Positions 5,620 through 14,530 are shown, counted from the stretch's first letter. The stretch: DNA of 64,000 nucleotides from QNYZ01 sp964577615 (GCA_964577615.1 CAZNZW010000002.1:1-64000), one strand, 5' to 3'. The notes: generated from the sequence alone by a model not told the origin. Numbers and translations: made by a program.

Positions 5620-7425
5620 ATGGCACAGAAATATTTCAGCGAAAGAAACCTGAAGTTCCTGCTTTATGAGATGTTCGACGCGGAATCCCTGACCCGGTAC
5701 GACTATTACAGTCAGCATGACCGGAAGGTTTTCGATCTGGTCCTCAGCGCCGCCGGCAGGATTGCCAGGAACCTTTTGTGGCCTGTTTTTCAGGAGATGG
5801 ATCGGAACCCGCCGGAGCTGACGGATGGAACGATCAAGGTTCACCGGTCGGTCAAGAGAATACTGCGGGAGTTCGGGGAAGGGGGGTGGCTGTCGAGCAC
5901 CGTGCCGTACGACCTGGATGGAGAACAGCTCCCCCATGTGATCGCGTATGCCTGCCAGTTTGTTTTCATGGCGGCCAACTATTCGGCGGCGGCGTACACC
6001 GGTCTGTGCGACGGCGCCGCCCGGCTGATCGAAAATTTTGGTGACCGGGAACTGTATAAACGGTATGTTCCCGGCATTCGTGCCGGCAAATGGCAGGGAA
6101 CCATGGCGCTGACGGAACCCGAAGCCGGCAGTTCCCTGGCGGATATTTCCACCACGGCCAGCCCCGCGGCGGATGGGTACTATCTGATCAAGGGGCAGAA
6201 AATATTTATTTCCGGGGGCGACCATGATGCCGTGGAAAATGTTGTTCATCTGCTGCTGGCCAGGATTGAGGACGCGCCGGCCGGCGTCAAGGGCATTTCC
6301 CTGTTTGTGGTCCCCAAGCGCCGGGTGAAAGATGATGGCCGCCTGGTTGCCAATGATGTGAATGTCTCCGGCGTTTATCACAAGCTTGGGTATCGGGGGT
6401 GTCCGATCGCCCAGCTCAGTTTCGGGGACGGGGATGACTGCCGGGGATGGCTGGTGGGCGCGCCGCATCGCGGGTTGACATACATGTTCCAGATGATGAA
6501 CGAGGCCCGGATCGGTGTTGGCCTCGGGGCCGCGGCCATGGCCACCGCCGCCTATTATGCCTCTCTGGACTATGCCCGCCGGCGCAGACAGGGGCGCAGG
6601 ATCGGTGAGAAAGATCCGGCCCTGCCGCCGGTGCCGGTCATCGAACACGCCGATGTCAAGCGGATGCTGCTGTTTCAGCGGGCAGTGGTGGAAGGCGCCC
6701 TCTCCCTGGGGCTTCAGTGCGGCCGGTATCTCGATCTCTTGACGGTATCAGACGGGGCGGAGAAGGAAAAATACGCCCTGCTGCTGGAATTGTTGACACC
6801 CATCGCCAAATCGTATTCCTCGGAAATGGGCATCCAGTCCATCAGCCAGGGGCTGCAGTGTTTCGGCGGCTCCGGGTTTTGCGATGATTATCCCCTGGAG
6901 CAGTATTACCGGGATTGCCGAATCCATCCCATCCATGAAGGGACAACCGCCATTCACGGGATTGACCTGCTTGGCCGTAAGGTTTCGATGGCTCATGGGA
7001 AGGCCTATCGCCTTTATCTGGCGGAAGTCGGTCAGACCATGGAATCCGCAGGGAAACTGTCACCGCTGGCGCCATATGCCCGGGAGCTGGCAGATGCCGT
7101 GGGAACGCTTAATGCCGTGACCGATCATCTGAAAAAGATTCGCCGGGAAAAGGGAGATGAGACTTACCTGGCCGATGCAACGCTGTATCTTGACCTGTTC
7201 GGCATCATCTGCATTGCCTGGCAGTGGCTGGCGCAGGGGGTGGCGGTGCAGCGCGCATTGTCTGGTAAAACCGGAAAAAAAGACCGGCGCTTCTATCATG
7301 GAAAGCATCTTACCATGCGGTTTTTCTTTGAATACGAATTGCCCAGATCCAGAGGCCTGGCCGTGCGTCTGATGAAAGCGGACGGCCTGACGGTGGAGAT
7401 GGCGCCGGAATTGTTTGATGATTGA
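5620..7425 (+). CDS. Acyl-CoA dehydrogenase, DmdC-type (about 600 residues)
   Basis: 601 residues, the length of the extended acyl-CoA dehydrogenase subfamily that includes 3-methylmercaptopropionyl-CoA dehydrogenase. The FAD/substrate block MALTEPEAGSSLADI is near residues 164-178, the beta-domain strand KGQKIFISGGDHD near 190, and MMNEARIGVGLGA near 290. The C-terminal IHEGTTAIHGIDLLGRKV (about 435) carries the E-G-T turn of the active site, where family members have YEGT. It forms 2-enoyl-CoA from acyl-CoA and passes electrons to ETF. No ETF or thiolase gene is adjacent, so the chain specificity is open. GAGGAGAC lies 8 nt before the ATG. Function class is secure; substrate is inference. 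Confidence 0.88.
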   Translation: MAQKYFSERNLKFLLYEMFDAESLTRYDYYSQHDRKVFDLVLSAAGRIARNLLWPVFQEMDRNPPELTDGTIKVHRSVKRILREFGEGGWLSSTVPYDLDGEQLPHVIAYACQFVFMAANYSAAAYTGLCDGAARLIENFGDRELYKRYVPGIRAGKWQGTMALTEPEAGSSLADISTTASPAADGYYLIKGQKIFISGGDHDAVENVVHLLLARIEDAPAGVKGISLFVVPKRRVKDDGRLVANDVNVSGVYHKLGYRGCPIAQLSFGDGDDCRGWLVGAPHRGLTYMFQMMNEARIGVGLGAAAMATAAYYASLDYARRRRQGRRIGEKDPALPPVPVIEHADVKRMLLFQRAVVEGALSLGLQCGRYLDLLTVSDGAEKEKYALLLELLTPIAKSYSSEMGIQSISQGLQCFGGSGFCDDYPLEQYYRDCRIHPIHEGTTAIHGIDLLGRKVSMAHGKAYRLYLAEVGQTMESAGKLSPLAPYARELADAVGTLNAVTDHLKKIRREKGDETYLADATLYLDLFGIICIAWQWLAQGVAVQRALSGKTGKKDRRFYHGKHLTMRFFFEYELPRSRGLAVRLMKADGLTVEMAPELFDD

Positions 7426-7516
7426 TGATTGATGATCCGCCGGATGATATTGGAAACAGGTCCGACAGATGGCCGGGCCGCCGGTTCCGCCCGCGCCTGG
7501 TGCCGCCCGGCGCGCC

Positions 7517-8872
7517 TCACTGAAACCGGGGGATGTCAATGCCGTACTTTTTGATTTTATAGTGGATGGCCCGTCGACTGATCCCCAGCAGGTCGGCGGC
7601 ATGCTTCTGCACTCCCCGGGTTTTTTCAAGGGCGCGGATAATCGTATTCCGCTCACTTTCCTCCAGAGACAGCGGCTCGGATGCGGGCATCCTGTCCGGC
7701 GGGTGTTCGGGCAGACCGGTGAGGCGTATGTCTTTCAGCGTCAGTATGCCGTTCTGGCAGAGCACGGCGGCCGCTTCCAGGGCGTTTTTCAGTTCCCGGA
7801 TATTTCCGGGCCAGGGGTAGTCACACAGCCAGCGGCTGGTTTCCGCCGAAATTTTGACCGGCCCCATCTTGTTTTTTTTCAGAAATCGAGACACAAAATG
7901 GCGGGACAGGACGGGAATATCCGCTTTCCGCTCGCGAAGCGGCGGAACGGTTACTGTCACCACGCGTAACCGGTAGTACAGATCTTCCCGGAATTTGCCG
8001 TTTTCGATATCTTTGGGCAGGTCCGAATTGGTGGCCGAAATAATCCGGCAGTCCACCGCCGTTTTCGTCAGATCTCCGATGCGCCGGATTTTGTAGTCTT
8101 CGAGGAACCGCAGCAGGCGTGTCTGCATCTCCGGGGAAATATTTCCGATTTCATCCAGGAAGAGGGTCCCGGTGTCCGCCTCCCGGATAAGTCCTTTTTT
8201 GTCCCGAATGGCATGGGTGAAAGATCCCTTGACGTGTCCGAATAATTCACTCTCGAGCAGGCCGGTGGGCGTTGACCCGCAATCGACCACAACAAAGGGG
8301 GAATGCCGGCGCGGGCTGATGCGGTGAATGCCGCGCGCGATATATTCTTTCCCGACACCGCTTTCGCCAAGGATCAGGATATTGACACTGCTGGCCGCCA
8401 CCTTTTTAACAAGATCAAACAGGTCCTGCATGGCAGGGCTCCGGGTTGTCATGGAAAAAGCGGCGTCCCCTTCGGCACTGCCTTCATCGGGGAGACCGGG
8501 AGAAGTTCTGGCAATGATTTTCTTCAGCTTTTTGACCAGTTCCCTGCCGTCAAAGGGTTTGACCAGATAGTCGACCGCGCCGGCCTGAACAGCGCGGACC
8601 GCATCGGGAATGGTTCCGTAGGCCGTTAAAAACAGCACCGGCATGGCAGGCTTGATCGCATGGACTTCGGTAAATAGATCCATCCCGCCCATGTTCGGCA
8701 TTTTCATGTCTGATATGATAAAATCGATCTGCCGTGTCCGGACAAGCGCCAGCGCTTTCTGCCCGCCATCGGCCTTGATCACCTTAAATCCGGCGGACGT
8801 CAGGCGCGCGGTCAGGACTTCCAGGACATTCGGATCATCATCAACAACCAGTATTGTCTGTAGTGAATTCAC
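7517..8872 (-). CDS. glrR: Sigma-54-dependent response regulator, GlrR/QseF-like
   Basis: 451 residues. The receiver domain is residues 1-120, with phospho-acceptor Asp in FIISDMKMPNMGG and Lys in YLVKPFDG. The AAA+ domain has Walker A GESGVGKE, Walker B GTLFLDEIGN, and the sigma-54 contact loop reading GSFTHA instead of GAFTGA (Phe and Thr kept). A Fis-type HTH ends the protein (VQKHAADLLGISRRAIHYKI). It starts at GTG 8872, overlapping the upstream lipoprotein stop (GTGA), so it is translationally coupled. Gene order kinase-lipoprotein-regulator is that of glrK-qseG(yfhG)-glrR in enterobacteria. It likely activates sigma-54 promoters; the two at 11174 and 17020 are the best local candidates (inference). 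Confidence 0.85.
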   Translation of the reverse strand: MNSLQTILVVDDDPNVLEVLTARLTSAGFKVIKADGGQKALALVRTRQIDFIISDMKMPNMGGMDLFTEVHAIKPAMPVLFLTAYGTIPDAVRAVQAGAVDYLVKPFDGRELVKKLKKIIARTSPGLPDEGSAEGDAAFSMTTRSPAMQDLFDLVKKVAASSVNILILGESGVGKEYIARGIHRISPRRHSPFVVVDCGSTPTGLLESELFGHVKGSFTHAIRDKKGLIREADTGTLFLDEIGNISPEMQTRLLRFLEDYKIRRIGDLTKTAVDCRIISATNSDLPKDIENGKFREDLYYRLRVVTVTVPPLRERKADIPVLSRHFVSRFLKKNKMGPVKISAETSRWLCDYPWPGNIRELKNALEAAAVLCQNGILTLKDIRLTGLPEHPPDRMPASEPLSLEESERNTIIRALEKTRGVQKHAADLLGISRRAIHYKIKKYGIDIPRFQ

Positions 8873-9513
8873 ATGTGCTTCCTAAGCGGCAGTGGTTCTG
8901 TTTTTTTTTCCTGTATCTTCTGATCGATCTCTTCAATTGATTTTATCTTCTTTTTAAGCAGGGAAACTTCTCCCTTCATTGTGTTTATCCGCTGGTTGAG
9001 CAGTTTGATCTGTTTGTCCCGCAGGGCCAACTGCTGCTCACACTGCTTTTTATCCGCCGGGCTGAGTGTTGAGATCGCCTGCGCGCTGCCGGAACGCCGG
9101 TCAGCCTGCTTTTTAATCACCATTTCCAGCAATTGCAGTTCGTCCCTGTCGGCAGTGCCATGATTTCGCCGCCGCCATTTTTTCCACCGGGAAAAGGCGT
9201 CGGCTTTTGCCTGTGAATTTCTGGCGGACGCCAGTTTCAGGCAGGCCAGCGCGTATCCGGCTTTTCGGGCGATTGTAAGGTCTTTGGCATGCTGGAGCGA
9301 TGTGAAAATCGTTTCCGCCTGTTTGTCATCACCGTTTTGGAATGCCTGGTAGCCCTTTTCAAGGATTTTCCGGTCCGGTCCGGACGAGTCTTTTGTTACC
9401 GCGGCCTGCTGAAGCAATACCGGTAGACAGCCGGCCGCCGCCATTGAAACAAAAAACAGAAGCGCTATATGCAGATAAGCTGACGGGCAGGCGGTTTTAA
9501 CTTTTTTCAGCAT
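8869..9513 (-). CDS. qseG: QseG/YfhG-like outer-membrane lipoprotein
   Basis: 214 residues. A long N-terminal signal with lipobox AAAGC gives a lipidated Cys at about residue 29. A TPR-like helical stretch follows (EKGYQAFQNGDDKQAETIFTSL). The C-terminal third is a coiled coil rich in Gln/Lys/Leu (QLALRDKQIKLLNQRINTM). In enterobacteria QseG/YfhG sits between kinase and regulator and communicates with the kinase from the outer membrane; the position and architecture match here, although sequence similarity cannot be judged by eye. It overlaps the regulator gene by 4 nt and starts 9 nt after the kinase stop. No Asp at +2, so outer-membrane sorting is expected. Confidence 0.7.
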   Translation of the reverse strand: MLKKVKTACPSAYLHIALLFFVSMAAAGCLPVLLQQAAVTKDSSGPDRKILEKGYQAFQNGDDKQAETIFTSLQHAKDLTIARKAGYALACLKLASARNSQAKADAFSRWKKWRRRNHGTADRDELQLLEMVIKKQADRRSGSAQAISTLSPADKKQCEQQLALRDKQIKLLNQRINTMKGEVSLLKKKIKSIEEIDQKIQEKKTEPLPLRKHM

Positions 9514-9522
9514 GGGGCTTTC

Positions 9523-10968
9523 CTACTTCTCTGCTGTCGGCAGCCAAAAGGTAAAGGTACTGCCTTTTCCAAATTCACTGCTGACTCGGATTTTACCGTT
9601 ATGCGCGTCGATGATCTGCCGGGATATATTCAGCCCCAGCCCGACGCCGTCCATGTGCTCACGCACTTCCTTACCCCGGTAATATTTGTTGAAAATCAGT
9701 TTCTTCTCGGATGGCCGGATACCGGGGCCGTTATCCGTAACCATGTATTGCACGGCGCTGCCGCCGGCTTCCGGTGAAACGGATACGTTGATGATGCTGC
9801 CAGGATTCGAAAATTTAATGGCGTTTCCCAGCAGGTTCAACATCACCTGCTGGAGATGTTTGGTGTCTCCCATTATTTTTGGCAGGGCCGGTGGTATTTT
9901 CAGGTCAATATGGATCCCTTTGGCCTTGGCATTCGGGTTTAAGTGGTCAATGCTTTTGATGACAAATACCAGTGGGTCCGCCGGCAGCGGGGTGACCTTG
10001 AATACATTTTCCTCCAGGCGTGAGACGTGCATCAAATGGTTTAATAATTCACAGATCCGGCCAATCTCGGCACTGGCAATTTTAAGGAACTTGGTCTGCC
10101 GTGGATTTGTCGGGCCCATCACCTTTTCCACTATCAGGTTGACCGATTCACGAATGGAAGTCAAGGGGGTCCGGATCTCATGGCTGAGGGTGGTGATAAA
10201 TTCGGCCCGCATCTGTTCTTCTTCCTTGAGACGCTTGGCCATCTCATTAAAAGCGCCGGCCAGTTCCCCGAATTCATCTTTGGTATGAATGTTGATCGGA
10301 TGGCTGAATCGCTCCTCCGTAATTGACCGGATTCCCTTCCGCAGGGCCCTGAGCGGTCGAATCATTGTGCGGGCAATAAACAGAATCCAGATCAAACCGG
10401 CCACAACAGAGACGCCGAGACCGGCAATACCGTACCGTATGGCCCGCCGGCCCCAGCGGTTCAACTCGATGTTGGCCACTGCAATTCTCTGCTCGTTTTC
10501 CAGCCGCGCGCGTTTGAGATCTCCGATCCATTCGTCGATCTGCCGCTCGGGAATCCACAGCGGGCCCGCCGGCGCGTCTTTTATTTCGGGATTTTCGGGC
10601 AGGGAACAGTTTGAATAGCTGTTGAATATCTCTTTCCAGATATCCGTCAATTTAAATTCAGGGGAATCCAGCTGCATGATATCATTGAGATTCGATTCAA
10701 ATGCTTCTCTGGCGGCCATGAAATATTTCAGATAGTCTTTTTTTTTCAGTAGGAAATATTTTTTCTCGTTTTCCTCCATGCCCAGTAAATTTTCTATCAT
10801 TTTTCTGGAAGATGAAGATATTTTTTGATGTTTGTTGATAATTTCATCGGACAGCCGCATCATTTCATTGACATCAAGGTAAAGGGTAAACAGCGTCCCG
10901 TAAAAAATAAAGATGAGCAGGGCGTACCATAAGAGCAGCCGGCTGCTGATGCCAAAACCTAATTTCAT
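9523..10968 (-). CDS. glrK: Sensor histidine kinase, GlrK/QseE-like
   Basis: 481 residues. TM1 is about 10-30, followed by a helical periplasmic domain to about 175, TM2 about 178-198 and a HAMP domain (MIRPLRALRKGIRSITEERF). The dimerisation box is FITTLSHEIRTPLTSIRESV, with the phosphorylated His in SHE. The ATPase domain has an N-box (VMLNLLGNAIKFSN), G1 (DNGPGIRPSE) and G2 (GVGLGLNISRQIIDAHNG). It phosphorylates the regulator two genes downstream. AGGTGA precedes the ATG. A likely promoter (-35 TTGGAA, -10 TAAAAT) straddles a CCCGT/ACGGG dyad upstream. Signal unknown; enterobacterial homologues respond to envelope conditions. Confidence 0.87.
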   Translation of the reverse strand: MKLGFGISSRLLLWYALLIFIFYGTLFTLYLDVNEMMRLSDEIINKHQKISSSSRKMIENLLGMEENEKKYFLLKKKDYLKYFMAAREAFESNLNDIMQLDSPEFKLTDIWKEIFNSYSNCSLPENPEIKDAPAGPLWIPERQIDEWIGDLKRARLENEQRIAVANIELNRWGRRAIRYGIAGLGVSVVAGLIWILFIARTMIRPLRALRKGIRSITEERFSHPINIHTKDEFGELAGAFNEMAKRLKEEEQMRAEFITTLSHEIRTPLTSIRESVNLIVEKVMGPTNPRQTKFLKIASAEIGRICELLNHLMHVSRLEENVFKVTPLPADPLVFVIKSIDHLNPNAKAKGIHIDLKIPPALPKIMGDTKHLQQVMLNLLGNAIKFSNPGSIINVSVSPEAGGSAVQYMVTDNGPGIRPSEKKLIFNKYYRGKEVREHMDGVGLGLNISRQIIDAHNGKIRVSSEFGKGSTFTFWLPTAEK

Positions 10969-10990
10969 TCACCTGTTCCCGCTTGATTTA

Positions 10991-11020
10991 ATTTTACCCG
11001 TGTTGAACGGGTTTTTCCAA
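10991..11020 (-). promoter_or_regulatory. Probable sigma-70 promoter of the glrK operon
   Basis: Read on the minus strand, TTGGAA (11020-11015) and TAAAAT (10996-10991) are 18 nt apart. The spacer is occupied by the dyad CCCGT-TCAAC-ACGGG (10997-11011), a plausible operator. Confidence 0.4.
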
Positions 11021-11082
11021 ATGTACCATAGTGATGGGCAATCAACAAATATAAACAGCACCCGCCGGACAGTGTGCGGATT

Positions 11083-11111
11083 TCGTAACAGACCGGGAAA
11101 AAATCGTAACA
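11083..11111 (+). promoter_or_regulatory. Activator site 1: tandem TCGTAAC, 21-bp period
   Basis: TCGTAAC occurs at 11083-11089 and 11104-11110. The 29-bp block is identical at 23 positions to 16926-16954, which precedes the paralogous gene. Its 3' end lies about 64 bp upstream of the -24 element, the usual distance for a sigma-54 enhancer-binding protein site. Confidence 0.65.
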
Positions 11112-11173
11112 AAAACGCACGTCATTTCCCGCCGGGACGACATTTTGACTGTAAACCGGCCGTCTTGATCAGT

Positions 11174-11189
11174 TGGCACATCGCTTGCT
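11174..11189 (+). promoter_or_regulatory. Sigma-54 promoter 1 (-24/-12)
   Basis: TGGCACATCGCTTGCT fits the consensus TGGCAC-N5-TTGCW exactly, with GG and GC correctly spaced. It lies about 85 bp upstream of the small lipoprotein gene at 11274. Confidence 0.8.
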
Positions 11190-11273
11190 TTTACCAAGAG
11201 CCGGTTAACGGCCGGCGCGTCCAGCGCTCCCGTTTGGGTTGATGATGAGGCGCAGGTAATCAAAGGAGAGTAC

Positions 11274-11561
11274 GTGGTGAAACCAGATCCATATCCGGCA
11301 GTGGCAAAACTGCTTCGGTACGCGCTGATCGTTTCGATATTGACGGTATTGGGATGCATGCAGAAGGATATGACCGTTGTCACCGGCACGATCGCGCAGA
11401 CGGACACGGGTCTGATCATACAGACCGCCAAGGGGGAGTATACGGCCATGGGCGTGGACATCATTGATCTGGTCGGCAGGAAAGTAGAAGTCACCGGCAA
11501 GGTTGCCGCGGGACACAGCGGAAAAATATTTAACGTGATCGATGTCCGTGAACTGAAATAA
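11274..11561 (+). CDS. Small OB-fold-like lipoprotein, paralogue 1
   Basis: 95 residues from GTG 11274 (a second GTG follows immediately); AAAGGAGAG is upstream. An N-terminal hydrophobic segment ends in LTVLGC, a lipobox with lipidated Cys at about residue 28. The mature part is about 65 residues of beta strands: VVTGTIAQTDTGLIIQTAKG, an IIDLVGRKVEVTGKV block and IFNVIDVREL. This G.V...T..G.....T..G.Y...G.....L.GK.VEVTG.V pattern suggests a small OB-fold. It is clearly homologous to the protein at 17176-17454. The perfect -24/-12 promoter and tandem upstream sites imply sigma-54 control, probably by the adjacent GlrR-type regulator. Role unknown; envelope location inferred. Confidence 0.75.
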   Translation: MVKPDPYPAVAKLLRYALIVSILTVLGCMQKDMTVVTGTIAQTDTGLIIQTAKGEYTAMGVDIIDLVGRKVEVTGKVAAGHSGKIFNVIDVRELK

Positions 11562-11586
11562 TTACGGGTTACGGGCCAGGGGGGCC

Positions 11587-11645
11587 CAGGGGGCAGGGAT
11601 CCGGGGCTGTTTTTTAAAGAGACAGGCCGCCGGCCCTGCCCCCTG
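11587..11645. terminator. Bidirectional hairpin between convergent genes
   Basis: CAGGGGGCAGGG (11587-11598) pairs perfectly with CCCTGCCCCCTG (11634-11645). It sits between the convergent small lipoprotein gene and nagZ; a TTTTTT tract lies in the loop. Confidence 0.5.
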
Positions 11646-11674
11646 AATATTCAGCCGCCGGCCATGGCGGCGCT

Positions 11675-12676
11675 CTATAAGCAGGCCGCTTTCGCAGACA
11701 GGATCCGTCCAACACTTTGACGGGTGCGCATCCGTATTCCCGGCGTCTCATGCTGGAGGGCGGCGATTTTTTCCGCGGCGGTTTCAATGTCCGGGCTGCG
11801 GTGGCAGATGAGGATCTGGTCGGCATCGGCCGCCAGGATCTGGGAGATGGCGGTATCCAGGGGATAGTGTTTTCTGATGGCCCCCATGTCGAGATCGTCG
11901 GTCAGAATCAACCCGTTGTAGCCGAGTTTTTTTCGCAGCAGATCCGAGACAATGGCCGGCGACAGGCTGGCCGGCCAGTCCGGATCCAGCCCCGCATAGA
12001 CGATATGCGACAACATGATGCCCGCCACCCGGTGGGAAATGGCCGCGGTAAAGGGGATGATGTCCGATGCCAGCAGCACGCCGGCATCGGTGTCCAGAAC
12101 CGGCCGGTCGAGATGGGAATCGAGGGTGGTGCGGCCGATCCCGGGAAAATGCTTGGCCACGGCCATGATGCCGCTTTTTTGAAACCGGTCAATGACGGCA
12201 GTCCCGAGGCGGGCCGTTCGCTCAGGATCACCGCTGAAGGCCCGGCGGGCCATGATACTGTCGACCCCGGGAAAAGCGACGTCCAGGACCGGCGCCATAT
12301 TCATGTTGATGCCCACGGATTTTAATTCATCGGCGGTGATGGCGGCAAAGGTAACGGCATCGGTTTCATTTTTCATGCTCGGATTACCGGCAAACTCGGT
12401 GAAGGGCGCCCGCAGCCGGGCGACTTCGCCGCCTTCCTGATCCACGGCCACAAACAGCGGCGGCTGCCCGACGGCAGCGGCATGATCCTGGGCGTCCCGG
12501 CAGAGTCTGGATAATTGCACCGGGCTGTCAATATTGCGGCTGAAAAGGATAATGCCGCCCACTTTTACGGTATCAATCAGATATTTGAGGTCCGGGGTCA
12601 GGGCCGTTCCGTCAAATCCCACCATGAGCCGTTGACCGGCCAGTTGTTCCGCCGTTAATTGGTCCACCTTAAGCAT
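11675..12676 (-). CDS. nagZ: Beta-N-acetylhexosaminidase NagZ (GH3)
   Basis: 333 residues from ATG 12676, chosen because AAAGGATACGAAT precedes it; the open frame extends 23 codons further. GH3 signatures are AVKHFPGIGRTTLDSHLDRP, where the loop Asp-Ser-His provides the acid/base His-Asp pair, and LILTDDLDMGAIRKH, which carries the nucleophile Asp. Most NagZ proteins read KHFPGHG, so the second His is Ile here. The early VGGIILFSRN block is also typical. NagZ removes GlcNAc from anhydro-muropeptides during peptidoglycan recycling in the cytoplasm; no export signal is seen, consistent with this. Neighbours are not recycling genes. Confidence 0.9.
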   Translation of the reverse strand: MLKVDQLTAEQLAGQRLMVGFDGTALTPDLKYLIDTVKVGGIILFSRNIDSPVQLSRLCRDAQDHAAAVGQPPLFVAVDQEGGEVARLRAPFTEFAGNPSMKNETDAVTFAAITADELKSVGINMNMAPVLDVAFPGVDSIMARRAFSGDPERTARLGTAVIDRFQKSGIMAVAKHFPGIGRTTLDSHLDRPVLDTDAGVLLASDIIPFTAAISHRVAGIMLSHIVYAGLDPDWPASLSPAIVSDLLRKKLGYNGLILTDDLDMGAIRKHYPLDTAISQILAADADQILICHRSPDIETAAEKIAALQHETPGIRMRTRQSVGRILSAKAACL

Positions 12677-12801
12677 ATTCGTATCCTTTGCTGTTTTTGT
12701 CCGGTATGGCCGGTACTGTCCGCAACCTGTTTCATACCGTATCACAATAGAACAAATATCTGAAACATCCCGGCCGCCGGGTTCAAACGGAATCCGCTGC
12801 C

Positions 12802-12830
12802 TTGACCCGCCCCATAAAAAAACGTATATT
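12802..12830 (+). promoter_or_regulatory. Sigma-70 promoter of the 12.9-14.5 kb pair
   Basis: TTGACC (12802-12807) and TATATT (12825-12830) are separated by exactly 17 nt, about 107 bp upstream of the lipoprotein start. Confidence 0.55.
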
Positions 12831-12936
12831 TATAATGCTGTTACCCGTTGGGCTCATTGTGGCCTGAACGAGGATTACCGGTTCGTCCGGAGCGCCAGGC
12901 AGGCGCGTCTCATTTTCCCTCAATCAACAGGATACG

Positions 12937-13659
12937 ATGCGGTTAAAAATAAAATCATCCCTGATGACAGTCATTGCGGGTCTCATCTTTCTGGCTGCTG
13001 GCCTGGCCGTTACCGGCTGCGATGATAAAACGCCCCCGCCCGAGGCTTCATCGACAGCCACCGGTTTTACGTTTCTGAATATGGGCGCGGATACCGTTTT
13101 ATCGCGTTCGGTGCGTGACAATCTGGGTAATTCCCTGGGCACGGCGGCCGTGTCGTACCAGACCCCCATCGACCTGGAGATCAACTATCCCGGATTTATT
13201 GAAACGTATTTCCCGCCGATTTTTAAACGGAACCGGCAACTGAACGATGCCGCCAATGCCCGCCGGGAACATGATACGATCAAGTTGATGTACCGGTATC
13301 CCCAGGAAAAAAGCCGGGTGTTCAAAAAAGTGACGCTTCTTTTTTCGGGGCAGAGCCGGAAACCGCTTTTTTTCAAAATTGTTGCGGGTAAGGAGGGGGC
13401 CGATATTATCGACACCATGCAGAAAAAATATGGCGCCCCCAAAAAAATCAAATGGTCCCATGAACCGGGGACGTCGTATTTATGGCGGAAAGATAACGAT
13501 TTTCTCGTGGTGTCCAAAGTACGGGATCGTTTCGGGGACCCGGAATACCGGATTGCCATCTATTATGGATCGAATATCGACGAACTGATTGACGCCGAAC
13601 GCCGCAAAATTCAGGAAAACGAGGAAAAACGGAAAAAAGCCGGACGAACCGCTTTTTAA
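12937..13659 (+). CDS. Orphan lipoprotein, unknown
   Basis: 240 residues. A 26-residue signal ends in the lipobox AVTGC, followed by DDK; Asp at +2 could mean inner-membrane retention by the Lol rule. The rest is a mixed alpha/beta domain with SRVFKKVTLLFSGQSRKPLF, then a TMQKKYGAPKKI element and RIAIYYGSN. The helix-Tyr-Gly pattern resembles lipoproteins that compare small periplasmic domains, but no family is recognised. The C-terminus is a highly charged helix (DAERRKIQENEEKRKKAG). It is followed 12 nt later by another orphan, so the two probably form an operon behind the promoter at 12802. Confidence 0.7.
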   Translation: MRLKIKSSLMTVIAGLIFLAAGLAVTGCDDKTPPPEASSTATGFTFLNMGADTVLSRSVRDNLGNSLGTAAVSYQTPIDLEINYPGFIETYFPPIFKRNRQLNDAANARREHDTIKLMYRYPQEKSRVFKKVTLLFSGQSRKPLFFKIVAGKEGADIIDTMQKKYGAPKKIKWSHEPGTSYLWRKDNDFLVVSKVRDRFGDPEYRIAIYYGSNIDELIDAERRKIQENEEKRKKAGRTAF

Positions 13660-13671
13660 AAGGTGGAAAAA

Positions 13672-14451
13672 ATGGGATTCAAAGACAATCTGCTGAAGAA
13701 AATCGACGTTGACCGTCTGGCCCGCCGGGTGATTCGATCCTTGAAAACATCGGAGAACGGCAGCCGGGTGGATAAACAGGCCATGCGGGATCTGCTCGCA
13801 CGGGGGGGATTTTCCGCCCGCAGAGAACGGGATCTGGAATTATACATTCTCACAGACGATGGGGAAAAACAGAAAATCCTTGTTCTGGACAACGGCCTGG
13901 CCATTTACCACACGACCATTGCCGATGTGTGCCTGCGCAAAAGCCCGACGATCAGGGAAATGGTGAGCATCCGTAACGCCATCCGGATTCTCAGCGACAG
14001 GGACGTGGTCATCAGCAAAAAAAAAGATTCCGTTCGATCCGTCCAGCGGATGATCCTTGCCGGACTGGATATGACCTGTTCGCCGGATGATATCGACCAG
14101 ATCGAAAAAGAAGGCCGGGCGTCGCTTGAAAACCGATATGCCGACGGCGTGATGGAAGCCCTGACGCTTTTCGCCGAATTGCTTCATTTTAGGCCGGTGC
14201 CGGCCGTGCTGGAGGTGCCGCGCCACTGGATCCGGGGGGCCGTGAAAACAACGGGCACCGGTAAACCGGTCTGGGGCCCGGTGGCGGTCTATGCCGCGGA
14301 AAACAACGCCCTGCGGGTGATCGATGGCCCCGTCGATCCGGCAAACGGCGAACAGGTGGATGGTTTCCGGCAGGCCATCAACGGCCACGGAGAGACCGCC
14401 GCGGAAGGGGCGGCGGCGTTTACGTTTCTGAAAGGCATGGTTCCGGTGTGA
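13672..14451 (+). CDS. Orphan cytoplasmic protein, unknown
   Basis: 259 residues from ATG 13672 (AAGGTGG upstream; GTG 13663 is an alternative). It begins with a basic amphipathic helix (FKDNLLKKIDVDRLARRVI). A domain around DLELYILTDDGEKQKILVLD follows, then LSDRDVVISKKKDSVRSVQR and a helical segment. The C-terminal part mentions GPVAVYAAENNALRVIDGPV. No catalytic motif, membrane segment or known domain is recognised. Co-directional with the upstream lipoprotein at 12 nt spacing, implying a shared role. Function unknown. Confidence 0.65.
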   Translation: MGFKDNLLKKIDVDRLARRVIRSLKTSENGSRVDKQAMRDLLARGGFSARRERDLELYILTDDGEKQKILVLDNGLAIYHTTIADVCLRKSPTIREMVSIRNAIRILSDRDVVISKKKDSVRSVQRMILAGLDMTCSPDDIDQIEKEGRASLENRYADGVMEALTLFAELLHFRPVPAVLEVPRHWIRGAVKTTGTGKPVWGPVAVYAAENNALRVIDGPVDPANGEQVDGFRQAINGHGETAAEGAAAFTFLKGMVPV

Positions 14452-14530
14452 CAGACACGGTTCTGGTCCGCCGGCCCGGGATATCGCCGGATAAAAAATG
14501 ACTGACACGTTTCAACCCACCAAGGAGTAA

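Noticed and set aside
5560..6648. 362-codon open frame on the minus strand
   Set aside because: It lies opposite the acyl-CoA dehydrogenase, whose motifs are intact, and its own product is compositionally odd (Gly/His/Arg/Pro-rich) with no motif. It is a GC-rich shadow.
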